NCBI GenBank assembly: GCA_026913215.1
Contig: JAPTYK010000001.1
Location: 5,952,001 to 6,016,000, forward strand
Source of the DNA: Streptomyces diastatochromogenes
GTDB taxonomy: Bacteria > Actinomycetota > Actinomycetes > Streptomycetales > Streptomycetaceae
Direction of reading: 5' to 3'
DNA: 64,000 bases
Shown: one piece after another, positions 1 to 9,888 of the stretch
Numbering within the stretch: the stretch's first letter is position 1
Layout of the letters: every line of letters begins with the position of its first letter
The notes under the pieces: generated by a model
The model's input: only the letters and a program-made list of their open reading frames with translations
What the model was told of the DNA's origin: nothing
Databases searched by the model: none
Position numbers and translations under genes: made by a program

Positions 1-1148
1 GACGCGGCGGACGGTGTCGGGGGTGATCAGGTTCTCCTGGGGAGGTTCAGCTCCTCGGCGAGGGCGGAGACCGCGGTGCGGGCCGCCGCGAGGCGGGCCG
101 CGGCGACCGGGTCCTTGTCGGCCCAGGCGCGCGGCGGGGCGGGCCGGCGACCTGCTGGCCGGGCTGGGGAGCTCGCTCTCGGGAGGGCGCGGGCGCGGTC
201 GACCGCGGCCTGCCACTGCTCCAGCTGGCGGCGGTTCATGCGGTTGCCGAAACCGGGCAGGGCGAGGCGCGCCCACGTTCACCGGCACCGCGAGGGCCGC
301 CTCCACGATCGCCGCGTCGCTCAGCACCTTGCCGGGGGAGACGTCGCGGCGCTGGGCGACCTTGTCGCGGGCCGTCCACAGCTCCCGTACGACCGCCATC
401 TGACGGCGGCGGCGCACCTTGTGCATGCCGGAGGTCCGGCGCCAGGGGTCCTTGCGCGGCGGGGCGGGCGGCGCGGAGGCGATGGCGTCGAACTCCTGGT
501 GGGCCCACTCCAGCTTGCCCTGCCGGTCGAGCTCCTTCTCCAGGGCGTCCCGCAGGTCGACGAGCAGCTCGACGTCCAGGGCCGCGTACCGCAGCCAGGG
601 CTCGGGCAGCGGCCGGGTGGACCAGTCGACGGCGGAGTGGCCCTTCTCCAGGGCGTAGCCGAGGACGGACTCGACCATCGCGCCGAGGCCGACGCGGGGG
701 AAGCCCGCGAGGCGGCCGGCCAGCTCGGTGTCGAAGAGGGAGGTGGGGAGCATGCCTATGTCGCGGAGGCACGGGAGGTCCTGCGTCGCGGCGTGCAGGA
801 TCCACTCGGTCCCGGCGAGCGCCTCGCCGAGCCCCGAGAGGTCGGGGCAGCCGACGGGGTCGATGAGCGCGGTGCCCGCGCCCTCGCGGCGGAGCTGGAC
901 GAGATAGGCCCGCTGGCCGTAGCGGTAGCCGGAGGCGCGCTCGGCGTCCACGGCCACGGGACCGGTCCCGGCGGCGAACGCCGCGATCACCTCGGCGAGG
1001 GCGTCCTCCGTCTCGACGACGGGCGGAATCCCCTCGCGGGGCTCCAGCAACGGGATCGGAAGCCCATTCGCAGGGACATCGTCGTCCGGGGGGCCGCCCC
1101 GGTGGTGCGCAGTGCTGTGTCTGCTGCGGTCTCTTGGGCGTCGGTCAC
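1..1148 (-). CDS. rnd: Ribonuclease D (3' end beyond window; frameshifted)
   Basis: A 3'-to-5' exoribonuclease of the DEDD family with an HRDC domain, acting in RNA 3'-end processing in the cytoplasm. The reconstructed protein has VAVDAERASGYRY (first DEDD acidic pair region), LIDP, HAATQDLPCL (second motif) and YAALDVELLVDLR (third motif), followed by the HRDC-like segment with PGKVLSDAAI. The GTG start at 1148 gives VTDAQETAAD. At least three frame changes are needed: near 1095 (a C run before the DDDVPANGLP stretch), near 240-275, and near 25 where NLPRRT* becomes NLPQENLITPDTVRRV once one C is restored. The gene runs off the left edge. The family assignment is firm; the breaks look like homopolymer errors. 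Confidence 0.88.
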
Positions 1149-1174
1149 GCGTCAAGGGTATCGGTGAACGGCAC

Positions 1175-1208
1175 GCGCCTGTCGACGGAACGTTCCGTCG
1201 ACAGGCGC
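1175..1208. terminator. 34-bp perfect palindrome, terminator-like
   Basis: Two 17-base arms (GCGCCTGTCGACGGAAC and its exact complement) meet with no spacer, in the 80-bp gap between the stop of the whiI-like gene and the start of rnd, both on the minus strand. There is no T-tract, which is normal for Streptomyces terminators. An operator function is possible but the extreme stem stability favours a terminator. Confidence 0.6.
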
Positions 1209-1228
1209 GAGCCGGTGTCCACCGGCGG

Positions 1229-1892
1229 TCAGTGGATGATCCCCGTCCGCAGGGCCACCGCGACCATGCCGGCGCGGTCGCCGGTGCCCAGCTTGCGGGC
1301 GATGCGGGCGAGGTGGCTCTTGACGGTCAGGGCGGACAGGCCCATGGAGACGCCGATCGCCTTGTTCGACTGGCCCTCCGCGACGAGCCGCAGCACCTCG
1401 ACCTCACGGCCGGAGAGCTCGCGGTAGCCGCCCGGGTGGCTCGGGGCACCCGGGGCGGCGGTGGCCGAGCCGGGCCGCCGCGGAGCCGATGGGGGCGGCT
1501 CCGGGGCGGGTCGGGTGGCCGATGTTGGTCCGGGTTCCGGTGACGACATAGCCCTTCACGCCGCCCGCCAGGGCGTTGCGCACGGCGCCGATGTCATCGG
1601 CGGCCGAGAGGGCGAGGCCGTTGGGCCAGCCCGCGGCGCGGGTCTCGGACAGCAGGGTCAGGCCGCTGCCGTCGGGCAGGTGGACGTCGGCAACGCAGAT
1701 GTCGCGCGGGTTGCCGACGCGGGGACGGGCCTCCGCGATGGACGACGCCTCGATCACGTCGCGCACTCCGAGGGCCCACAGGTGGCGGGTGACGGTGGAG
1801 CGGACGCGTGGGTCGGCCACGACGACCATGGCCGTCGGCTTGTTCGGGCGGTAGGCGACCAGGCTTGCGGGCTGCTCGAGGAGAACGGACAC
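1229..1892 (-). CDS. whiI: WhiI-like atypical response regulator (frameshifted)
   Basis: An orphan response regulator of about 220 residues needed for spore maturation in Streptomyces. The N-terminal receiver has VVVADPRVRS after strand 1 and ICVADVHLPDGSG around strand 3. The usual acidic pair is reduced to one Asp and the strand-5 Lys is absent (YVVTGTRTN), so ordinary phosphorylation is doubtful, as is known for WhiI. The C-terminal LuxR-type HTH reads YRELSGREVEVLRLVAEG and NKAIGVSMGLSALTVKSHL. I chose GTG at 1892 because AGGAGG lies four bases upstream; ATG at 1973 is in frame but lacks a good site. One frameshift near 1455 separates the two domains. The neighbours rnd, DUF3000 and hemE support the identification. 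Confidence 0.82.
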
Positions 1893-2202
1893 CAGGCCTC
1901 CTGGGGGGAAGGGTGCGGGACGGAGCCGGCTCGGGAAGAAGCCGGGGGCGAACCCGTGCTGTGAAGGGGTCATTGACTCCTTCGGCAGCTGGGCCGCCCG
2001 CCTTTAGGGAAAGATCACGATTTGGTGAGTAACAATTAGGGCAATTCGGACGCGTGATCGATCATCCTACGAGCGGACCCCGCCCCGTCACCCCACGAGG
2101 GACCCCGGGAGGCGTTCCGGGCCCCCGCGGACCCCCGGCGGGGAGGGCGTCTCACGCCCCTGCGGCCCCCGGCGCTGGGGCAACGAGACGACCCCGCACC
2201 CG
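1893..2202. other. Gene-free upstream region of whiI
   Basis: A 310-bp gap between the whiI start and the DUF3000 stop. It holds the candidate sigma-WhiG promoter (1979-2006) and a noticeably A/T-rich patch around 2012-2045 with an everted TCAC/GTGA pair (TCACGATTTGGTGA). The remainder is G+C-rich sequence in which I see no supported gene. Confidence 0.6.
1979..2006 (-). promoter_or_regulatory. Candidate sigma-WhiG promoter for whiI
   Basis: Read on the minus strand, TAAA (2003-2006) is followed by a 16-base spacer and GCCGAAGG (1979-1986). The known sigma-WhiG consensus is TAAA, 15-16 bases, GCCGATAA, and whiI is an established sigma-WhiG target in S. coelicolor. The -35 matches fully and the -10 matches in its first five positions. 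It would give a 5' leader of roughly 80 bases before GTG 1892. Confidence 0.5.
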
Positions 2203-2840
2203 TCACCGTCCCCGCCCCGGATCCGTCGGCGCGGGCGGCAGCCCCGCGATCTGGCAGAGCAGATCGCACCAGGCCGCCAGGTGCGCCGCCGTGTCCGGGA
2301 CCCCGCCCAGACCCTCGCGCGGCGTCCAGGACGCCCGCATCTCGATCTGGGTCGCGGGCCTGCGGTCCGCGAGCCCGCCGAAGTAGTGCGAGCCCGCCAT
2401 CGTCACGGTCCCGCTCGCCTCCCCGTACGAGAGCCCCGCGCCTCCATGGCCCCGGTCAGCCAGGACCAGCACACCTCGGGCAGCAGCGGGTCCGCCGCCA
2501 TCTCCGGCTCCAGCTCCGCCCGGATCAGGGTCACCAGCCGGAACGTGCCCTTCCAGGCCTCGTGCCCGGCCGGCTCGTGCAGCAGCACGAGCCGCCCGTC
2601 CGCCAGGTCCTCCTCGCCCTCCACCACGGCCGCCTCCACCGCGTACGCGTACGGGGCGAGCCGCTGCGGCGGCCTGGTCGGGTCGATCTCGATCTCCGAC
2701 CTCAGCCGCGCCGACCGCAAGGCCTCCACCGCCCGCCGGAACGCGGGCGGAACCGGGTTCGTGTCCGTACTGTCCGCCGTTTCGTCCGTCCCTCGATCGC
2801 CGTCGGAATGATCGGAAAAATGTCCCTGAGCCGCAGCCAT
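2203..2840 (-). CDS. DUF3000 family protein (frameshifted)
   Basis: A conserved actinobacterial protein of unknown function, about 212 residues. Recognisable stretches are PPAFRRAVEALRSARLRSEI, RPPQRLAPYAYAVEAAV, DGRLVLLHEPAGHEAWKGTF and, after a frame change near 2440, TMAGSHYFGGLADRRPATQI and CDLLCQIAGLPPAP. It has no membrane segment or signal peptide. The start at ATG 2840 (MAAAQGHFSD) leaves 89 bp to the divergent hemE start. The position beside hemE is conserved in Streptomyces, but I see no motif that gives a function. Confidence 0.8.
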
Positions 2841-2929
2841 GCGGGGAAGAGTAGGCGGAACGGGGCCTCCGTGCAGGGAGGACACCCGGCCCGGACGAGC
2901 GGCTTCCCGCCACATGCGAAGATTCTGGC

Positions 2930-4005
2930 GTGAGTGCCATTGACCGCCCGCAGGGCCAGCAGACGAAGCAGCAGTCGCGGACGCACGACTCCGCGTTCCT
3001 CAAGGCGTGCCGGCGGGAGCCGGTGCCGCACACCCCCGTCTGGTTCATGCGGCAGGCCGGGCGCTCCCTCCCCGAGTACCTGAAGGTCCGCGAGGGCATC
3101 CCCATGCTGGAGTCGTGCATGCGGCCCGAGCTGGTCACCGAGATCACGCTCCAGCCGGTCCGGCGCCACAAGGTCGACGCCGCCATCTACTTCAGCGACA
3201 TCGTCGTCCCCCTCAAGGCCATCGGTCTCGACCTCGACATCAAGCCCGGCGTCGGCCCGGTCGTCGCCGACCCGATCCGCACCCGCGCCGACCTGGACCG
3301 GCTGCGCGACCTGACCCCGGAGGACGTCCACTACGTCACCGAGGCCATCGGGATGCTCACCGAGGAGCTGGGCGACACCCCGCTCATCGGCTTCGCCGGC
3401 GCGCCTTTCACCCTCGCGAGCTACCTCGTCGAGGGCGGCCCCTCGCGCAGCCACGAGCGCACCAAGGCCATGATGTACGGCGACCCGCAGCTCTGGGCCG
3501 ACCTCCTCGACCGCCTCGCCGAGATCACCTCGGCCTTCCTCGAGGTCCAGATCGAGGCCGGCGCCTCCGCCGTGCAGCTCTTCGACTCCTGGGTCGGCGC
3601 CCTCGCCCCGGCCGACTACCGCCGCTCGGTGATGCCCGCCTCCGTCAAGGTCTTCGACGCGGTCGCCGGCTACGGCGTCCCCCGCATCCACTTCGGCGTC
3701 GGCACGGGCGAGCTCCTCGGCCTGATGGGCGAGGCCGGCGCGGACGTCGTCGGCGTCGACTGGCGCGTCCCGCTCGACGAGGCCGCCCGCCGCGTCGGCC
3801 CCGGCAAGGCCCTCCAGGGCAATCTGGACCCGGCCGTGCTCTTCGCCTCGACCGAGGTCGTGGAGGCCAAGACCGACGAGGTCCTCGCCGCCGCGAAGGG
3901 CCTGGAGGGCACGTCTTCAACCTGGGCCACGGCGTCATGCCGTCGATGGACCCGGACGCCCTGTCCCGGCTCGTCGAGTACGTGCACACGCGGACGGCCG
4001 TCTGA
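2930..4005 (+). CDS. hemE: Uroporphyrinogen decarboxylase (frameshifted near 3'end)
   Basis: Decarboxylates the four acetate groups of uroporphyrinogen III to give coproporphyrinogen III in heme synthesis (cytoplasm). The family signature PVWFMRQAGRSLPEY is near residue 40, followed by YFSDIVVPLKAIG, PLIGFAGAPFTLASYLVEGG and QLFDSWVGAL. The catalytic Asp region YFSDI is present. GTG 2930 is the start. Near 3910 GAGGGCAC should read with one more G, restoring GHVFNLGHGVMPSMDPD to the stop at 4005. The reconstructed length of about 358 residues is normal. With hemG and hemQ nearby it belongs to the coproporphyrin-dependent pathway. The 189 bp that follow (4006-4194) hold no gene I can support. 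Confidence 0.95.
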
Positions 4006-4194
4006 CGGCCGCCCGCGCGCGGGAAGGCGCCCGGACCCCGCAGTCGACGGGCGGGTCGCCCGGCACCACCCGGTAGAAGTCGCCGTCGGCGCCGCCCCTG
4101 AGGGTGGCGCCGCCGCCGACGTCGCCCCGCGAAGACGAGGCCGGCGCCGCCCAGGCCGTCGGCCACGTCACCGAAGGTCACTCAGCCGCTCGGG

Positions 4195-5576
4195 TCACCC
4201 CGCCGCCCGGACGGCCGCCGCCGCCTTGCGCGCCGCGATCAGCACCGGGTCCCACACCGGCGAGAACGGCGGCGCGTACCCCAGGTCGAGCGCCGTCATC
4301 CGCTCCACCGTCATGCCGGCCGTCAGCGCCACCGCCGCGATGTCCACCCGCTTCGCCGCGCCCTCACGGCCCACGATCTGCACCCCGAGCAGCCGGCCCG
4401 TGCGCTTCTCGGCCAGCATCTTCACCGTCATCGGCGCGGCCCCCGGGTAGTAGCCCGCCCGGCTCGTCGACTCGACCGTCACCGCCACGAACCGCAGCCC
4501 CACCTCCCGGGCGTCCCGCTCCCGCAGGCCCGTCCGCGCGATCTCCAGGTCGCAGACCTTCGACACCGCCGTGCCCACCACGCCCGGGAAGGTCGCGTAG
4601 TCGCCGCCCACGTTCGAGCCGATGACCTGACCGTGCTTGTTCGCGTGCGTGCCCAGGGGCACGTGCCGCTCCCGGCCCGAGACCAGGTCCAGGACCTCCA
4701 CGCAGTCCCCGCCGGCCCAGACGTTCCCGTGGCCCCGCACCCGCATCGCCAGATCGGTGAGCAGCCCCCCGTACGCCCCGAGCGGCAGCCCCGCCGCCCG
4801 CGCCAGCGAGGTCTCCGGCACCACGCCCGTGCCGAGGACCACCACGTCCGCCGGATACTCCTCCGCCTCCGTGGCCACCGCCCGCACCCGGCCGTCCGAG
4901 CCCGTCAGGATCTTCGTCACCGGCGCCGAGACGACCGTCCTGATCCCCAGACCGTCCATCGCCCGGTGCACCAGGCGCCCCATGTCCGGGTCGAGGGTGG
5001 ACATCGGCTGCTCGCCCCGGGTCAGGACCGTCACCTCGTAGCCCCGGTTGAGCAGGGCCTCGGCCATCTCCACCCCGATGTACCCGGCGCCGACGACGAC
5101 CGCCCGCCGCCCCGCCGTACCGGACAGCGAGTCCAGCAGCGCCTGACCGTCGCCGAGGGTCTGCACCCGTGCACCCCGGGCGCGTCGATCCCCGGCAGCG
5201 GCGGGCGCAGCGGCCGCGCCCCGGTCGCGATCACCAGCTTGTCGAAACCGGTCCACGCCTCCGCGCCCGACGCCAGGTCCCGCGACCGGACCCGCTGCCC
5301 GGGGACGTCGATCTCCGTCACCTCGGTCCGCATCCGCAGATCGATGTCACGGGCCCGGTGCTCCTCGGGGGAGCGCGCGATCAGCTCCCCGCGCGCGGAC
5401 ACGTCCCCGCCGACCCAGTACGGGATGCCGCAGGCCGAGTACGAGGAGAAGTGCCCGCGCTCGAAGGCGACGATCTCCAGCTCCCCGGGGCCCTTGAGCC
5501 GGCGCGCCTGCGACGCGGCGGACATGCCCGCCGCGTCGCCGCCGATGACCACCAGTCGTTCACTCATGAGACTCAT
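4195..5576 (-). CDS. FAD-dependent NAD(P)-disulfide oxidoreductase, CoA-disulfide reductase-like (frameshifted)
   Basis: A flavoprotein of about 460 residues in the pyridine nucleotide-disulfide family. The N-terminal FAD motif is VVIGGDAAGMSAASQARR, followed by HFSSYSACGIPYWVGG, where the single Cys sits at the active-site position of CoA-disulfide reductases. The second dinucleotide fold is AVVVGAGYIGVEMAEALLNRG, then VWAGGDCVEV near the second FAD contact, and a C-terminal dimerisation domain. A frame change near 5165-5175 joins the halves. Two in-frame ATGs at 5576 and 5567 are possible starts; the first overlaps the upstream DUF4349 stop as ATGA, suggesting translational coupling. The substrate could be CoA disulfide, another low-molecular-weight disulfide or polysulfide. 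Confidence 0.85.
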
Positions 5577-6587
5577 GGCACGAAACTACTTCTCGGGAGT
5601 CTCCCGGGACGCGGGGCCGTCGGGGCTCGGGCGCCGCGGGGCCACGGGCGCTCCCGCCGCGTTCCGCGGGCGTACGGCAGGACCGGGGCGGGACCCGCCG
5701 GCCGGGAGCCGCGGGCCGCGAGGCGCGGACGGACCAGACGGCGCCACAGGAAGAAGACGGCCAGGGCCACCACGAGCCACGGCGCCAGGGCGGTCAGCAC
5801 GATCCCGACCCAGGCCGCCGCGCCCGCCAGCGCGTTCCACCCGCCGCTCAGGGCGTCCCCGAAACCGGGACGGCCCCCCTCGTCCTCCGCCGCCCCCGGC
5901 TGCGGCTTCTCCTGCTCGGAGAGCCGCAGGGTGATCGTCGCCAGCGACGTCCGGTCCTTCAGCGAGGCCTGCTGGGCGAGCAGCGCCTCCAGGTCCGCCT
6001 GGCGGCGGCTCAGCTCGCCCTCCAGGGTCACCACGTCGGACAGCTTCTCCGCCCGGTCCATCAGCGCCCGCACCCGCGCCACGCTCGCCCGCTGGCTGGC
6101 GATCCGGCTCTCCACGTCCACCACCTGGTCGGTGACGTCCTTGGCCTCCGCCTTGCGGTCGAGCAGCCTCCCGGTGCCCGAGAGCGCGGCGAGGACGGAG
6201 TCGTACCGCTCCTGCGGCACCCGCAGCACGATCAGCGAGCCCAGGTGCGAGCCCTCGACCCGCTCCGTCGACTCGTTCTCCACGCGCCCGCCCGCCTCGG
6301 CCGCCACCCGGCGGGCCGTGTCCAGGGCCTTCGACGCGTCCTTCACCTCCACGGAGAGCGAGGCGGTACGGATGACGTGCTTCTGGACCGGCGCCTTCGC
6401 CGCGGACTGCCCGCGGCCCCGCGGCGCCGTCGGCCGCCCCGTCGGCGGGCTTCTCCGCCCTCTCCGCCGCCGGGCCGTTCTTGGCGTCCGACGCGGACTC
6501 CGTGGCGCCCGCGCCGCAGCCCGTCAGGACCAGCGAGGCGGCCAGCAGGGCCGCGGCCGTCGTTCTTCTCGTTCCGACTACCCGCAC
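5573..6587 (-). CDS. DUF4349 lipoprotein (frameshifted)
   Basis: A predicted membrane-anchored lipoprotein. From GTG 6587 it reads VRVVGTRRTTAA, then a hydrophobic segment ending LVLTGCGAG, a lipobox with Cys at about residue 23, preceded by a G-rich ribosome site. After a low-complexity Ala/Gly region and a frame change near 6400, the DUF4349 body begins: SVEVKDASKALDTARRVAAE, LIVLRVPQERYDSVLAAL, then a predicted coiled coil (DVESRIASQRASVARVRAL to ALLAQQASLK). One C-terminal membrane segment (WVGIVLTALAPWLVVALAVF) and a basic tail follow. The last 40 residues are frame-uncertain. The function is unknown; the family is widespread in bacterial envelopes. Confidence 0.8.
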
Positions 6588-6725
6588 GAGGTTCCCCCCA
6601 GGATGGTGGTGAGCAGATGCCCGTTGGACGTACGGGCCCCGTGACGGGTTGCCCCGGGCGGTAGCGATGCGATCACGGTCCGGCCTCGGAACGGGCGCGG
6701 GCGGGCGGTTTGAGAGAGTGGAGCC

Positions 6726-8194
6726 ATGAACGCGGACACCACGGGACACCACGCCGGGCATCGCACCGGGCCGCACGTCGTCGTCGCCGGAGGCGGGATC
6801 GCCGGACTCGCGGCCGCCCACCGCCTCGCCCTCGCCGGCCACCGGGTGACCCTCCTCGAAGCCGACGCCCGGCTCGGCGGCAAGCTCCTCGCCGGGGAGA
6901 TCGCGGGCGCGCCCGTCGACCTCGGCGCCGAGTCGCTGCTCGCCCGCCGCCCCGAGGCGGTCGCCCTCGCACGGGCCGTCGGCCTCGGCGACCGGCTCCA
7001 GGCCCCGCGACGACCACCGCGTCCGTCTGGTCCCAGGGCGAGCTCGTCCCGATGCCCAAGGCACGTCATGGGCGTCCCCGGCGCCCCCGCCGCCGTCGAG
7101 GGCCTCCTCTCCGCCGAGGGCGTCCGCCGGATCGCCGGAGACCTGGAGCTGCCGCCGACCGAGATCGGCGAGGACATCGCCATCGGCGCGTACGTCGCCG
7201 CCCGCATGGGCCACGAGGTCGTCGACCGGCTCGTCGAACCCCTCCTCGGCGGCGTGTACGCCGGAGACGCCCACCGCATCTCGATGAAGGCCGCCGTCCC
7301 CGCCCTCTTCGAGGCCGCCCGCGTCCACCCACGCTCACCGCCGCCGTCCACGCCGTCCAGCGGGCGGCGCCGCCGTCCCCGCCGACGCGGCGGGCGCCGC
7401 CACCGGCCTCGGCGGCTCCGTGTTCCTCGGCATCGAGGGCGGCGTCGGCACCCTCCCCGGCGCGGTCGCCGACGCGGTCCGCGCCGCCGGCGGCGAGATC
7501 CTCACCGGCACGCCCGTGACCGCCCTGGCCCGCACCGGCGCCACTGGCTGGCAGGTCGTCACCCCGCACCGGACGCTCGACGCCGACGCCGTCGTCCTCG
7601 CCACCCCGCCTCCGCCGCCGCCGGACTCCTCGACGGCCACGCCCGCGGGCCGCCGCCGAGCTCGCCGCGATCGACTACGCCTCCATGGCCCTGATCACCC
7701 TCGCCTTCCGCCGCTCCGACGTGCCCGCCCTGGCGGGCTCCGGCTTCCTCGTGCCGCCCGTCGACGGCCACACCGTCAAGGCCTCCACCTTCTCCGCCCA
7801 GAAGTGGCAGTGGGTCGCCGACGGCGCCCCCGGCCTGTTCGTGCTCCGCACCTCCGTCGGCCGCCACGGCGAGGAGGAGCAGGTCCACCGCGAGGACGCC
7901 GACCTCGTCGCCGCCTCCCTCAAGGACCTCGCCGCCGCCACCGGCCTCACCGCCCGCCCGGTCGCGTCCACCGTCACCCGCTGGATCGGCGGCCTGCCCC
8001 AGTACCCGGTCGGCCACCTGGCCCGCGTCGCCCGCGTCCGCGCGGCCGTCGCCGCCCTCCCCGGACTGCGCCTCGCGGGCGCCGCCTACGACGGCGTCGG
8101 CATCCCCGCCACCATCGCCTCGGCCCACCGCGCGGCCGACGAGATCATCGCCACGTCCGGAACAGGGCACCCCGGTGCGGGGCACTCCTCGTGA
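6726..8194 (+). CDS. hemG: Coproporphyrinogen III oxidase / HemG-HemY type (several frameshifts)
   Basis: An oxygen-dependent flavoenzyme of about 489 residues that oxidises coproporphyrinogen III to coproporphyrin III in Gram-positive bacteria (also called cgoX or hemY). The N-terminal FAD motif is VVVAGGGIAGLAAAHRLALA with LEADARLGGKL. Further segments are GAPVDLGAESLLARRPEA, DRLVEPLLGGVYAGDAHRIS, FLGIEGGVGTLPGAVADAV, YASMALITLAFRR and, at the C-terminus, GLRLAGAAYDGVGIPATIAS. At least four frame changes (near 7010, 7060, 7335-7395 and 7630) are needed, all in G/C runs. The stop at 8194 is 17 bp before hemQ, so the two are probably one transcript. Confidence 0.88.
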
Positions 8195-8211
8195 CGGGCG
8201 AGAATAGGCGT

Positions 8212-8924
8212 ATGAGTGCGCCCGAAAAGATCCCGAACGCCGGTAAGAAGGCGAAGGACCTCAACGAGGTCATCCGCTACACCCTGTGGTCCGTCTTCAA
8301 GCTGCGCGACGTTCTCCCCGAGGACCGCGGCGGCTACGCCGACGAGGTCCAGGAGCTGTTCGACCAGCTCGCGGCCAAGGACATCACGATCCGCGGCACG
8401 TACGACCTGTCCGGTCTGCGCGCCGACGCCGACGTCATGATCTGGTGGCACGCCGAGACGAGCGACGAGCTCCAGGAGGCGTACAACCTCTTCCGCCGTA
8501 CGAAGCTGGGCCGCGCCCTGGAGCCGGTCTGGTCGAACATGGCGCTGCACCGCCCCGCCGAGTTCAACAAGTCGCACATCCCGGCCTTCCTGGCCGACGA
8601 GAACCCGCGCGACTACGTCTCGGTGTACCCCTTCGTGCGCTCCTACGACTGGTACCTGCTGCCGGACGAGGACCGCCGCCGCATGCTCGCCGACCACGGC
8701 AAGATGGCCCGCGGCTACCCCGACGTCCGCGCCAACACGGTCGCCTCCTTCTCCCTCGGCGACTACGAGTGGCTCCTCGCCTTCGAGGCCGACGAGCTGC
8801 ACCGCATCGTCGACCTCATGCGCCACCTGCGCGCCTCCGAGGCGCGGATGCACGTCCGCGAAGAGGTCCCTTCTACACCGGTCGCCGCAAGAGCGTCGCC
8901 GACCTGGTGGCGGGCCTGGCCTGA
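8212..8924 (+). CDS. hemQ: Coproheme decarboxylase HemQ (one frameshift)
   Basis: Catalyses the last step of coproporphyrin-dependent heme synthesis, decarboxylating iron-coproporphyrin III to heme b (also called chdC; formerly chlorite dismutase-like). The protein is about 237 residues: NEVIRYTLWSVFKLRDVLP at the N-terminus, then DVMIWWHAE, YVSVYPFVRSYDWYLLP (the catalytic Tyr region), MLADHGKMARGYPDVRAN (His expected to ligate the heme iron) and SLGDYEWLLAFEADELHRIV. ATG 8212 starts MSAPEKIPNAGKK. Near 8868 one C is missing: restored, the end reads VREEVPFYTGRRKSVADLVAGLA with the stop at 8924. It follows hemG directly and shares the pathway with hemE. Confidence 0.95.
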
Positions 8925-8942
8925 CGGCCGTACGCAACCTGG

Positions 8943-8973
8943 TGGCGCGCCCGGCTCCCGGCCGGGCGCGCCA
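8943..8973 (+). terminator. Terminator hairpin after hemQ
   Basis: A 12-bp perfect stem (TGGCGCGCCCGG and its complement) encloses a 7-base loop, 18 bp after the hemQ stop. It lies between the rightward hem genes and the leftward TIGR04222 operon, as expected for a terminator. Confidence 0.75.
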
Positions 8974-9106
8974 TCCCTGACCCGGAAGATCAGACGGCGG
9001 GCGGCACCATTGCCCGTCGCTCCAGCGACACCGGGTCCGGCTCCGGGTGCGGCGCGCTTCGTGCGCGCCGCACCGGCGTCATTTCCGGGACCTTCTCGTG
9101 GGGCCC

Positions 9107-9840
9107 TCAGCTCTTCAGGGCCGCGCGGAGCTCCGGCTCCAGGACGGCGGGACCGCGCGTCGCGAGCGCCGTGAGCGGATCGGCGAGCGGATCGGCCGAC
9201 GACAGCCCCGCCAGCAGCCGCTGCCCGGCCGGGGACGCCCAGCGGGTGTACGGATACACCTCGACCCGCCCGATCAGCAGGCACAGCCCCGACGCCAGCA
9301 GCGGCAGCGCGAACGCGGCCACCACCGGGGCGCGTTCCTCCCCGGTACGAGCAGCGCCGCGACCGTCCCGAGCACCAGCGTCAGCAGGAACCCCGCCCGT
9401 ACCGCCCGCACCCCCGCCGCGAGCTCCCGGCGCCCCTCCTCGGACACGGCGAGCCCCGGTCGACGAGCCCCTCCGCGAGAAGCCGTACGGAGTCGTCGGC
9501 GGCGACCACCGGACGGACGGCGGGAACCGGCGACTGCCCGCCCGGCCCGATGGCCCCAGCACCGCGCGCTCCAGCCCGTCCCCGGCGCCGCCCGCGTCCA
9601 CGACCGTCGCCCAGCCGGTGTGCGCGAGCAGCAGCCGCCGCTCCCGGTGCATCGACACCAGGGTCAGATCGGTGACCCGCAGCGGCCCGCCGGCCAGATA
9701 GGCCGCCTCGCACACCGTGAGCCCCCGTCCGCGCCGCCGCCGCCCGTGGGGCCCGGCGGCGGCCAGTGAGCACGGCAGACCCGCGCACAGCCGACACCGG
9801 CCACCACGAACGCCACCAGGAGAAGCGGAACCCAGACCAT
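9107..9840 (-). CDS. TIGR04222-like membrane protein, third gene of MNIO operon (frameshifted)
   Basis: A predicted membrane protein of about 244 residues. It starts MVWVPLLLVAFVVAGVGCAR (membrane segment 1), then CEAAYLAGGPLRVTDLTLVS and an AHTGWATVVDAGG segment. A later hydrophobic pair includes VVAAFALPLLASGLCLLIGR, followed by YTRWASPAGQRLLAGL. The order N-terminal helix, small domain resembling LNGGPARVADTAL of the neighbour, then helical pair suggests it is a divergent paralogue of the upstream TIGR04222 protein. It lacks the Cys-rich tail. There are several frame changes near 9340-9760. It starts 48 bp after the neighbour's stop, so it is probably co-transcribed. The function is unknown. 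Confidence 0.68.
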
Positions 9841-9888
9841 GCCCCGGTTGTACGGGACGCGGGCCGGGCCCGCCACCCGATCGGCCCC

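Noticed and set aside
4006..4194. Possible small leftward ORF (TFGDVADGLGGAGLVFAG)
   Set aside because: No ribosome site, no recognised domain and frame ambiguity; possibly a degenerate remnant but unsupported.
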